From NCBI RefSeq assembly GCF_000429645.1, contig NZ_AUCG01000020.1, positions 62,001 to 126,000 on the forward strand: a DNA stretch of 64,000 nucleotides, in the 5' to 3' direction. The notes under the pieces were generated by a model. The model did no database searches. It saw only the letters and a list, made by a program, of their open reading frames with translations, and was not told the origin of the DNA. The stretch's first letter is position 1. Each line of letters begins with the position of its first letter. This document shows positions 20,104 to 28,010 of the stretch, piece after piece. The position numbers and the translations under genes are program-made. This stretch comes from Niveispirillum irakense DSM 11586. Lineage in GTDB: Bacteria; Pseudomonadota; Alphaproteobacteria; Azospirillales; Azospirillaceae.

Positions 20104-21129
20104 ATGTTGCGCCTTCTGATCCCCGTGGACCCGCCAGAGGCGGCGTTGCCGCCCGTCGGCACGCCGACCCTGGCGCTGCGCGGGGAGACGATGGGCACCT
20201 ATTGGGCGGTGAAACTGGTGAGTGCCGCAGGACCAGACCCCTTGGTCCTGCGGCGGGAACTGGTGGCGCTGCTGGATGGCATCATCGCGGAGATGAGCAA
20301 TTGGGCGCCTGATTCCGTGTTGAGCCAGTTCAATGCCGCCCCGGCAGGCACCTGGCATCCCTTGCCTGATGACCTGTTCACGGTGATCGCGGCGGCCCTG
20401 GATGTGGCAGCGGCCAGTGACGGTGCCTATGACCCCACCATCGGCCCGCTGGTTGATCTGTGGGGCTTTGGCCCCGCCGGCCCGCGGGGGGCGTCCGGCC
20501 TGCCGACGGCGGCGGAAATCGCCGCCGTTAAAGCGCGCTGTGGCTGGCAGCTTCTGGACCTGAACCGCGAAGCCCGGCTTTTGTACCAGCCGGGGGGCCT
20601 GCATATCGACCTGTCCGCCATCGCCAAGGGTTTTGCCGTCGATAAGCTGTCCCGCCATCTGACGGCGCGCGGCATCACCAGCCATCTGGTGGATATTGGC
20701 GGGGAGTTGCGCGGCTGGGGCATCCGGCCGGATGCCACGCCCTGGTGGGTGGGGCTGGAAAGGGCGGTGGGCCGCGCCGGTCTTGCCGGGGGCCTGGAGA
20801 CGCGGGTGGCCCTGCATGGGCTGTCCATCGCGACCAGTGGCGACAGTCGCCGCTTTTTGACCGGTACCGATGGTGCCCGCCTGTCCCACACGATTGACCC
20901 GCGCACGGGCTGGCCGGTGCCGGACCGGCTGGCCGCTGTCACGGTGCTGGATGCGGATTGCATGATGGCCGATGTCTGGGCCACGGCCCTGGGCGTGCTG
21001 GGGCCGGAAGCAGGGTTTGAAAAGGCCGCCGCTGAGGGGCTGGCCGCCCTGTTCCTGCTGCGCGATGGCGATGGGATTGCCGAGCGCATGACGCCGGCCC
21101 TGGCCGCGATGCTGGATGAAGAAGCATGA
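20104..21129 (+). CDS. apbE: FAD:protein FMN transferase ApbE
   Basis: It transfers FMN from FAD to a Thr of target proteins in the envelope. The 341-residue protein has MGTYWAVKLV near the N terminus, the FAD/Mg region HIDLSAIAKGFAVDKL, DIGGELRGWG (Asp197) and the signature ATSGDSRRF with LSHTIDPRTG (260-269). There is no strong signal peptide; the N terminus MLRLLIPVDPPEAALP may be a poor one, so the compartment is unclear. The gene ends with ATGA overlapping the reductase gene. The nearest candidate substrate is the DUF2271 protein. Confidence 0.93.
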   Translation: MLRLLIPVDPPEAALPPVGTPTLALRGETMGTYWAVKLVSAAGPDPLVLRRELVALLDGIIAEMSNWAPDSVLSQFNAAPAGTWHPLPDDLFTVIAAALDVAAASDGAYDPTIGPLVDLWGFGPAGPRGASGLPTAAEIAAVKARCGWQLLDLNREARLLYQPGGLHIDLSAIAKGFAVDKLSRHLTARGITSHLVDIGGELRGWGIRPDATPWWVGLERAVGRAGLAGGLETRVALHGLSIATSGDSRRFLTGTDGARLSHTIDPRTGWPVPDRLAAVTVLDADCMMADVWATALGVLGPEAGFEKAAAEGLAALFLLRDGDGIAERMTPALAAMLDEEA

Positions 21130-22658
21130 GTTGGGAATTGCTGCTGACGAGCCTGCCGGCGGGCCTGACCCGACCGGTGGCCGTCGGGCTGGTGCTGCTG
21201 GCCTATGGAGGCCTGTGCGGCTGGACATGGTGGCGCCATCGCCGCCGCCGCGCGCTTGTGCCGGCCGCCGCCACGGGCACCCTGGTCGCCTATGCCAGCC
21301 AGACCGGCTTTGCCGAGATGCTGGCCGAACGGACAGCCGATGCCCTGCGCGCCGCCGGCCAGCCCGCCTGGGTGGCACCGCTGGGCCGGCTGGAGGGGGC
21401 GATGCTTGCCGATGCAGGGCGCGTCCTGTTCATCCTGTCCACGACGGGGGAAGGGGATGCGCCGGACATGGCGGCGCCTTTCGTCTCCCGCACCATGGCG
21501 GGCACGGCTCCGCTTGCCGGGCTTGAATATGGCATCCTGGCCCTGGGTGACCGGGAATATCGCCAGTTCTGTGCCTTTGGCCATGCCGTGGATACATGGT
21601 TGCGCCATCAGGGCGCGCGACCTTTGTTTGATCTGGTGCAAGTGGATAATGGTGATGCCGGTGCCCTGCGCCATTGGCAGCACCATCTGTCCCATCTGAC
21701 CGGTGACAGCGCCATGGCGGATTGGGCGAAGCCCGATTACGTCCCCTGGATGTTGCGCCATCGGCATTTACTGAATGAGGGCAGCCCCGGCGCGCCCGTC
21801 TATCATCTGGCGCTCGATCCGCCGGACGGCAATGCGGTGTGGCAGGCCGGCGATGTGGCGGAAATTGGCCCCGGCAACGATCCGGCGCATGTGGCCGCCT
21901 TGCTGGCGGTGCTGGGGCTGGACGGGGCCTTCCATGTGACGGTGGGCGACCGGACCCAGCCTCTGGCTGACTGGCTGCGCACCGCGCACTTACCGGCTGA
22001 TCCGGCCTTATGGCAAGGGCTTGCCCCCGCCGATCTTTGCGCCGGGCTGGAGCCGTTGCCGCACCGGGAATATTCCATCGCCTCCATTCCCGCCGATGGG
22101 CGGCTGGAACTGGTGGTCCGGCAGATGCGCGGTCCCGACGGGCGGCTGGGCCTGGGCTCTGGCTGGCTGACCCGGCATGCAGCACTTGATGGCCCGGTGC
22201 TGCTGCGTCTACGCCGTAATGCCGGCTTCCATCCGCCTGACACCGACCGGCCGATGATCCTGATCGGCAATGGCACCGGCATTGCCGGCCTGCGGGCGCA
22301 GTTGAAGGCGCGCGCGATGGCGGGTCATGGCCGCAACTGGTTGCTGTTCGGGGAACGGACCCGCCAGTATGACAGCCTGTTCGCCGATGAACTGGCGGCA
22401 TGGCAAGCCGCAAACCATCTGACCCGGCTGGACCTTGCCTTCTCCCGCGATCAGGCACAGCAGGTCTATGTGCAGGATCTGCTGGCCGTTGCCGCGCAGG
22501 CGGTGCGGGATTGGGTGGCGGACGGGGCCGCCATTTATGTCTGCGGCAGCCTGGAAGGGATGGCCGGCGGCGTGGATGCCGTACTGCGTGTGATCCTGGG
22601 GGATGCGACGCTGGAGCAGATGGCCGCAGAGCGGCTTTACTGCCGGGATGTCTACTGA
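21126..22658 (+). CDS. Membrane-anchored flavodoxin/NADPH reductase (CysJ-like)
   Basis: The 510-residue protein begins with one membrane helix (about 18-37, VAVGLVLLAYGGLCGWTWW). A flavodoxin domain follows (about 50-195; ASQTGFAEMLAERTADAL, STTGEGDAPD, ALGDREYRQFCAFG) and then a ferredoxin-NADP reductase module with the FAD motif REYSIAS (314-320), the NADP motif GNGTGIAGLRAQLKAR and a C-terminal CGSLEGMAGGV. It would pass electrons from cytosolic NADPH to the membrane, probably to the PepSY protein and onward to the flavinylated periplasmic protein. It is coupled to apbE by a 4-bp overlap. Confidence 0.9.
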   Translation: MSWELLLTSLPAGLTRPVAVGLVLLAYGGLCGWTWWRHRRRRALVPAAATGTLVAYASQTGFAEMLAERTADALRAAGQPAWVAPLGRLEGAMLADAGRVLFILSTTGEGDAPDMAAPFVSRTMAGTAPLAGLEYGILALGDREYRQFCAFGHAVDTWLRHQGARPLFDLVQVDNGDAGALRHWQHHLSHLTGDSAMADWAKPDYVPWMLRHRHLLNEGSPGAPVYHLALDPPDGNAVWQAGDVAEIGPGNDPAHVAALLAVLGLDGAFHVTVGDRTQPLADWLRTAHLPADPALWQGLAPADLCAGLEPLPHREYSIASIPADGRLELVVRQMRGPDGRLGLGSGWLTRHAALDGPVLLRLRRNAGFHPPDTDRPMILIGNGTGIAGLRAQLKARAMAGHGRNWLLFGERTRQYDSLFADELAAWQAANHLTRLDLAFSRDQAQQVYVQDLLAVAAQAVRDWVADGAAIYVCGSLEGMAGGVDAVLRVILGDATLEQMAAERLYCRDVY

Positions 22659-22676
22659 GCAGATAAAGCGCTTGCA

Positions 22677-22695
22677 ATTAATAATGATTATTAAT
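22677..22695. promoter_or_regulatory. Fur box, 19-bp palindrome
   Basis: ATTAATAATGATTATTAAT is a perfect 19-bp palindrome with a 7-1-7 core (TAATAAT-G-ATTATTA), very close to the Fur consensus GATAATGATAATCATTATC. It stands out as a run of A/T in GC-rich surroundings, 19 bases after the reductase stop and 56 bases before the second DUF4198 gene. It indicates iron repression of that gene. Confidence 0.82.
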
Positions 22696-22750
22696 ATCTA
22701 GCCCTGCAGGAGGAGGCGGTGTCCGTCTCCCGGGATGGGGAAGAAAAAAC

Positions 22751-23560
22751 ATGACCAGGATGAAGCGCACCGCCCTGATGATGGCGGGCAGCCTGTTGCT
22801 GTCCCTGCCGGTGGCGGCCCATACGCAATATCTGAAGCCCAATGTCTTCGCCACGCCGCAGCGCGACCATGTGACGATTGAGGGTTCCTTCACCGAGGAA
22901 CTGTTTACCCCCGATATCGCCATGAAATCTGATGATTATCATGTCGTCACCCCGGCGGGCGTGAAGCAGAAGATCGAGAATATCGTCTATCTGAAGGATC
23001 TGGCGATCTTCGAGGCGGCCTTGCCGGACAATGGCACCTACCGCTTCTCCACCGGAGAACGGCCGGGCGGTACGCGCAAGATGGCGCTGGTGAATGGCAA
23101 ATGGGAAGCGCTGCGCGACCCGAAGGAAGCCCCCGCCGGCGCCCGCGTGGCCGACACGCAGAGCTTCACCCGCGCCGATGTCTATGTCAGCAAGGGCCCT
23201 GCCAGCGATGCGGCGCTGAAACCCAGTGGCAGCGGCCTGGAATTCCTGCCTTTGGCCCATCCATCCAAACTGGACGAGGGGGCGAATTTCCCCGTCCAAC
23301 TGCTTTACCAGGGCAAGCCGCTGGCCGGCGTGGAAATCTCCCTGCAGGGCAGCGGCGGGGAGCATGAGCATGACGAGCAGGGCAATGACCATCATGACGA
23401 TCTGGCCAAGGCCGTGACCGACAAGGACGGCAAGGCCAGCTTTGCCCTGAAGGAGCATGGCACGTACCTGCTGCTGGCCCGCTACCGCACCGAAGCGGCT
23501 GAAGGCCCGGTGGCGGTCAAGAGCTACAGCGTCACCCTGACCTTCCAGGTTCAGGACTGA
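22751..23560 (+). CDS. DUF4198 domain protein with His/Asp-rich loop, Fur-controlled
   Basis: The 269-residue periplasmic protein has a signal peptide (RTALMMAGSLLLSLPVAAHTQYLKPN) and a DUF4198 domain. A loop at about 203-217 reads GEHEHDEQGNDHHDD, a plausible metal-binding insertion absent from the paralogue at 19268. The C-terminal part (AVTDKDGKASFALKEHGTYLLLARY) is the usual beta-sandwich. Its own Fur-type promoter site (22677-22695) implies expression under iron limitation. A hairpin at 23570-23603 follows. Confidence 0.88.
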   Translation: MTRMKRTALMMAGSLLLSLPVAAHTQYLKPNVFATPQRDHVTIEGSFTEELFTPDIAMKSDDYHVVTPAGVKQKIENIVYLKDLAIFEAALPDNGTYRFSTGERPGGTRKMALVNGKWEALRDPKEAPAGARVADTQSFTRADVYVSKGPASDAALKPSGSGLEFLPLAHPSKLDEGANFPVQLLYQGKPLAGVEISLQGSGGEHEHDEQGNDHHDDLAKAVTDKDGKASFALKEHGTYLLLARYRTEAAEGPVAVKSYSVTLTFQVQD

Positions 23561-23569
23561 TGGCGTTAC

Positions 23570-23603
23570 CCCCGGCATCGGCTTGATCCCGCCGATGCCG
23601 GGG
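23570..23603. terminator. Hairpin between convergent DUF4198 and DUF1398 genes
   Basis: The arms 23570-23582 (CCCCGGCATCGGC) and 23591-23603 form a perfect 13-bp stem with an 8-nt loop. It lies between two convergent stops. There is no T run, so termination may be weak. Confidence 0.55.
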
Positions 23604-23612
23604 ATAGCCGGG

Positions 23613-24014
23613 TCAGCCGGGCATATGTTCGATATGGGTTTCCCCCGTCCGGCCAAAATAGACCACACGCCGGCCGGCGAAGGAAACGAGGTAGAAGGCG
23701 CAGCCCGCCGCCGCAGCCTGATCGCTGAACCGGTCATAGCTGTAATCCGGCCCACCCGCCTGCGCCCACCGGACCAGAGCGGTGATCCTGTCAGCATCGA
23801 AAGCCGGGGCGACGGGTCCCGGCGCGTGGGGCAGATCCAAGGTGATGCTGTCCCCATAGGGCAGATAATAGGTCTGGCACCTGCGGCGGTAATCAACCAG
23901 ATAGCTGTCAAAACCGGCGGCAATCAGTTTGCCGACAATCAGCGGGAAATCCAGGCTGCCATCATGGGCCGCGTTCAGGCAGGCCCGGGCAATAGCGATG
24001 CGTTCCGCGTCCAT
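23613..24014 (-). CDS. DUF1398 (YbcV-like) family protein
   Basis: The 133-residue protein fits the small DUF1398 family across its length (AGFDSYLVDYRRRCQTYYLPYGDSITL and CAFYLVSFAGRRVVYFGRTGETHIEHMPG). Its function is not known. The gene starts 46 bases after the MarR gene on the same strand and is probably co-transcribed with it. Confidence 0.82.
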   Translation of the reverse strand: MDAERIAIARACLNAAHDGSLDFPLIVGKLIAAGFDSYLVDYRRRCQTYYLPYGDSITLDLPHAPGPVAPAFDADRITALVRWAQAGGPDYSYDRFSDQAAAAGCAFYLVSFAGRRVVYFGRTGETHIEHMPG

Positions 24015-24059
24015 GGCGGTGATGTCCTTGATCGTTAAAAGGGCGGAACAGGCAGGGCG

Positions 24060-24533
24060 TCAGTCGATCGGGATGATCGACAGGCCCCGTTTGTCAGCCA
24101 GCGTCCGCAGCGTCTGGCGCAGGGCCTCGCGCTCTGCTGTGGGCAGGGTGCTGAAATAATCCGCGTCGTTACGGTCCGCGATCTGGGCCAGGACGGGCAC
24201 CTTTTCCCGCCCGGCGGGGGACAAAGACAGGCTGTGCGCCCGCTTGTCGTCCGGATTGTCGGTGCGCAGCACAAGCAGTTTTTCCAACAGCCGGTCGGCC
24301 AGCTTGCTGATGGCCCCCTTGGTCATCCCCATCCTGTCAGCCAGGGCAGAGGGGGCGATGCTCTCCACATCGTAAAGGGCGCGCAGGAAGGCCCATTCCG
24401 CCACCGTCACCCCTTCAGCCGCGACCTTCTGGGCGAAGTCATGCGAGATGGCGTTGGACACCATCCGCAACCAATAGCCGATATGATCGCCCAGGTCCGA
24501 CACGGCCGACATCAGCGCATCCTTCATGCCCAC
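24060..24533 (-). CDS. MarR family transcriptional regulator
   Basis: The 157-residue protein has the MarR winged-helix fold: an N-terminal dimer helix (LGDHIGYWLRMVSNAISHDFAQ), the recognition region ALADRMGMTKGAISKLADRLLEK, and the wing VLRTDNPDDKRAHSLSLSPAGRE. A 50-bp inverted repeat directly upstream (24538-24587) is its probable operator. A terminator at 24599-24639 separates it from the RND pump genes upstream, so it has its own promoter. It may still regulate the pump as well as itself and the DUF1398 gene. Confidence 0.92.
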   Translation of the reverse strand: MGMKDALMSAVSDLGDHIGYWLRMVSNAISHDFAQKVAAEGVTVAEWAFLRALYDVESIAPSALADRMGMTKGAISKLADRLLEKLLVLRTDNPDDKRAHSLSLSPAGREKVPVLAQIADRNDADYFSTLPTAEREALRQTLRTLADKRGLSIIPID

Positions 24534-24537
24534 TCAC

Positions 24538-24587
24538 AACAAGTTGACAAGGAAACTATGTCGATAAAGTTTCCTTGTCAACTTGTT
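24538..24587. promoter_or_regulatory. MarR operator: 20-bp perfect inverted repeat
   Basis: The arms 24538-24557 (AACAAGTTGACAAGGAAACT) and 24568-24587 are perfect reverse complements, with a 10-nt spacer. Each arm contains TTGACA, so the minus-strand -35 element lies inside one arm; the hexamer 17 bases on is TAGTTT. The repeat ends 5 bases before the MarR start. Repressor binding would block its own promoter. Confidence 0.75.
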
Positions 24588-24598
24588 TGCGCATCCAT

Positions 24599-24639
24599 AA
24601 AAAAAGCCCTGGCGCACGGTATGAGCCGCGCGCCAGGGC
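24599..24639 (-). terminator. Rho-independent terminator of the RND pump operon
   Basis: The stem arms GCCCTGGCGC (24606-24615) and GCGCCAGGGC (24630-24639) are perfect. On the minus strand they are followed by seven T residues (24605 down to 24599). It lies 28 bases after the RND stop. Confidence 0.88.
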
Positions 24640-24666
24640 CTGTTTATCAGGGGGTGAAGGGGAAGA

Positions 24667-27600
24667 TCAGTCGCCCGTCGCCGCGGCCATGTGGCCCGGC
24701 ATGGCGGCTTGCCGTTCCTGCCGCCGCGCCCCCGCCAGATAGCGCAGCAGCACATAGAAGACCGGGGTCAGCAGCAGGCCGAACACGGTCACGCCCAGCA
24801 TGCCGGCGAACACGGCGACACCCATGGCCTGGCGCATTTCAGCACCGGCACCGCTGCTGGTGATCAGCGGCACCACGCCCATGATGAAGGCGATGGAGGT
24901 CATCAGGATCGGGCGCAGGCGCAGGCGGCTGGCCTCAATCGCCGCCTGTACGACGGTGCGGCCATGCTGTTCCAGTTCCCGGGCGAATTCCACGATCAGG
25001 ATCGCGTTTTTCGCCGATAGGCCCACAAGCACCATGAAGCCGATCTGGGTGAAGATATTATTGTCACCCCCCGTCAGCCAGACGCCAGCCAGGGCGGACA
25101 TCAGGCTCATCGGCACGATCATCAGGATGGCCAGCGGCAGGGTCAGGCTTTCATACTGGGCGGCCAGCACCAGGAAGACCAGCAGCACGGAGATGGGGAA
25201 GACCCACAGCGCCGCATTGCCAACCAGGATCTGCTGATAGGTCAGGTCCGTCCACTCGAACTTGATGCCGCGCGGCAGCACTTCCGCCGCGATACGTTCC
25301 ACCGCTGCCTGGGCCTGACCGGAGGAATAACCCGGTGCCGGGCCGCCATTAATGTCGGCAGCGGTATAGCCATTATAGCGCACCACCATTTCGGGCCCGT
25401 AGCTCTGCACCACAGTGACCAGCGATGACAGCGGCACCATCAGGCCCTGGTCGTTGCGGGTTTTCAGCAGGCCGATATCGTCGGCATGGGCGCGGAACGG
25501 CGCATCCGCCTGGACATGGACCTGATAGACACGACCGAACAGGTTGAAATCATTGACATAGAGCGAGCCGAGATAGGCCTGCATCGTCTCGAACACATCC
25601 GTGACCGGCACGCCAAGCTGGCGGGCCTTCACCCGGTCCAGATTGACATCAAGCTGCGGCACATTGATTTCGTAGGAGGAGAATGTCGGCCCCAACTCCG
25701 GCGTCTGCGCTGCCTTGGCCACAAAATCCTGGGCCGCCTTGGCCAGAGCCTCGTATCCCAGGGCGCCGCGATCCTCAAGCTGCAGCTTGAAGCCGCCAAG
25801 CGTGCCCAGACCCATCACCGGCGGCGGCGGGAAGACGGCGACGAACGCTTCCTTGATGCCAGCATATTTCATCTGAAGCTGCTGGGTGATTGCAAAGGCG
25901 GAAAGCCCGTCCTTGGCCCGCTCCTCATAAGGTTCCAGCGTGGCGAACACGATACCGGCGCTGGAGGAATTGGTGAAACCATTGACCGACAGGCCGGGGA
26001 AGGCGATGGCGGCTTTCACGCCGGGCTGCTTCAAGGTGATGTCGGTCATGGCGCGGATCACATCCTCCGTCCGGTCCAGGGAGGAGCCGGTGGGAAGCTG
26101 CGCGAAGCCGATCAGATATTCCTTGTCCTGGGCCGGCACGAAACCGCCCGGAACCGCATTGCCCAGCACCACGGTCAGGCCCAGCAGGCCGCCATAGACG
26201 GCCATCATCAGGCCCTTGCGGCGGATGACGCCGGACACGCCCTTGCCATAGCCTTCCGAGCCGCGCTGGAACACATGGTTGAAGCCGTTGAAGAAGCGGC
26301 CCAGCACCTTGTTCATGCCGCGCGTCAGCCAGTCCGGCTTGTCGTGATGGCTTTTCAGCAGCAGGGCAGACAAAGCCGGCGACAGGGTCAGCGAGTTGAA
26401 GGCGGAAATGACGGTGGAGATCGCGATGGTCATCGCGAACTGCTTGTAGAATTCACCGGTCAGGCCGGACATGGCGGCCAGCGGCACGAACACGGCCACC
26501 AGCGTCAGAGCGATGGCGATGATGGGGCCGCTCACCTCCTGCATGGCCTTGTACGTCGCCTCCTTGGGCGACAGGCCTTCGGAGATGTTGCGCTCCACAT
26601 TCTCCACCACCACGATGGCGTCATCGACCACGATGCCGATGGCCAGCACCATGCCGAACAGCGACAGGGCATTGATGGAGAAGCCGAAGCCCAGCATCAG
26701 CGCAAAGGTACCGACGATGGAGACGGGCACCGCCAGCAGCGGGATGATGGAGGCGCGCCAGGTCTGCAGGAAGATGATCACCACCAGCACCACCAGCGCG
26801 ATGGCTTCCAGCAATGTGTGGATCACGGCATCGATGCTGGCCTGGACGAAGCGGGTCGGGTCATATTCGATGGCGTAATCAACGCCATCGGGCATGTCCT
26901 GCTTCAATTCCGCCATCACGGCGCGCACGCTCTCGGAAATGGCCAATGCATTGGCGCCCGGCGCCTGATTGATGGCCATGGCGATGGCGGGCTTGTTGTT
27001 CAACAGCGACCGCAGGCCATATTGTGCAGCGGCCAGTTCCACCCGCGCCACATCGCGCAGATAGGTCACCGCCCCTTCATCGGTCTTCAGGACGATGTCC
27101 TGGAACTCTTCCACACTCTTCAGGCGGCCCTGGGCATTGACGGAAAGCTGCAGCGGCGCATCCGGTACGGATGGGCTGGCGCCAATGACGCCGGCAGCGA
27201 CCTGCACATTCTGGTCGCGGATGGCGGCCACGATGTCGCTGGCCGTCAGGCCACGCTCTGCCACCTTGTTCGGGTCCAGCCAGACGCGCATGGCGTAATC
27301 GCCCGAGCCCCAGAGCAGCACCTCACCCACGCCCTGGATACGGGCCAGCCGGTCGCGGACATTCAGCACCGCGTAGTTGCGCAGATAGGTGATGTCATAC
27401 CGGTCATCGGGGGAGTGCAGATGCACGACCATGGTCAGCGTCGGGGACGATTTGACCGTGGTGACGCCCAGCCGCTGCACATCCTGCGGCAGACGCGGCA
27501 GCGCCTGGGACACGCGGTTCTGCACAAGCTGGGTCGCCTTGTCCGGGTCGGTGCCCAGCTTGAAGGTGACGGTCAGCGCCATGTTGCCGTCGCTGTTGGC

Positions 27601-27849
27601 CTGGGACTGCATATACAGCATGTCCTCAACGCCATTGATCTGCTCCTCCAGCGGAGAGGCGACGGTTTCAGCGATGACCTTGGGATTGGCACCCGGATAT
27701 TGCGCACGCACGACGACAGACGGCGGCACCACCTCGGGATATTCGGAGACGGGCAACTGGAACAGGGCGATGAACCCGGCCAGGAAGACCACCACCGACA
27801 ACACACCCGCAAAAATCGGGCGGTCGATGAAGAAACGAGAGATATTCAT
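24667..27849 (-). CDS. RND efflux pump inner-membrane transporter (HAE1 family)
   Basis: The 1060-residue protein is a drug/proton antiporter of the AcrB/MexB type. It begins MNISRFFIDRPIFAGVLSVVV and shows the duplicated twelve-helix layout. The proton-relay residues are present: the Asp pair in GIVVDDAIVVVENVERN (helix 4) and Lys in GLSAKNAILIVEFARE (helix 10). A longer frame starts at 27891, but the ATG at 27849 begins the family homology. The membrane-fusion protein gene lies upstream on the same strand. No outer-membrane channel gene is present in this window, so the pump must use a TolC-type protein encoded elsewhere. Substrates unknown. Confidence 0.95.
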   Translation of the reverse strand: MNISRFFIDRPIFAGVLSVVVFLAGFIALFQLPVSEYPEVVPPSVVVRAQYPGANPKVIAETVASPLEEQINGVEDMLYMQSQANSDGNMALTVTFKLGTDPDKATQLVQNRVSQALPRLPQDVQRLGVTTVKSSPTLTMVVHLHSPDDRYDITYLRNYAVLNVRDRLARIQGVGEVLLWGSGDYAMRVWLDPNKVAERGLTASDIVAAIRDQNVQVAAGVIGASPSVPDAPLQLSVNAQGRLKSVEEFQDIVLKTDEGAVTYLRDVARVELAAAQYGLRSLLNNKPAIAMAINQAPGANALAISESVRAVMAELKQDMPDGVDYAIEYDPTRFVQASIDAVIHTLLEAIALVVLVVIIFLQTWRASIIPLLAVPVSIVGTFALMLGFGFSINALSLFGMVLAIGIVVDDAIVVVENVERNISEGLSPKEATYKAMQEVSGPIIAIALTLVAVFVPLAAMSGLTGEFYKQFAMTIAISTVISAFNSLTLSPALSALLLKSHHDKPDWLTRGMNKVLGRFFNGFNHVFQRGSEGYGKGVSGVIRRKGLMMAVYGGLLGLTVVLGNAVPGGFVPAQDKEYLIGFAQLPTGSSLDRTEDVIRAMTDITLKQPGVKAAIAFPGLSVNGFTNSSSAGIVFATLEPYEERAKDGLSAFAITQQLQMKYAGIKEAFVAVFPPPPVMGLGTLGGFKLQLEDRGALGYEALAKAAQDFVAKAAQTPELGPTFSSYEINVPQLDVNLDRVKARQLGVPVTDVFETMQAYLGSLYVNDFNLFGRVYQVHVQADAPFRAHADDIGLLKTRNDQGLMVPLSSLVTVVQSYGPEMVVRYNGYTAADINGGPAPGYSSGQAQAAVERIAAEVLPRGIKFEWTDLTYQQILVGNAALWVFPISVLLVFLVLAAQYESLTLPLAILMIVPMSLMSALAGVWLTGGDNNIFTQIGFMVLVGLSAKNAILIVEFARELEQHGRTVVQAAIEASRLRLRPILMTSIAFIMGVVPLITSSGAGAEMRQAMGVAVFAGMLGVTVFGLLLTPVFYVLLRYLAGARRQERQAAMPGHMAAATGD

Positions 27850-28010
27850 GGCAAACAGCCTTGGCAGTGCCGGCAGATAGCAGGGCGCCATTCCCGCAGC
27901 GCCAGGCGCACGCGGGTGGCAGGATCAGAAGGGAACCTGATCACCCCCTTCCGCCCGGTGGAGAACGGAAGGAAGGGGGCGAGGAGGGGCTAAGGCAGGG
28001 GAAGTGGGGC

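Noticed and set aside
25486-27993. 835-codon frame opposite the RND transporter
   Set aside because: His/Gln/Arg-rich low-complexity product; shadow of the RND gene.
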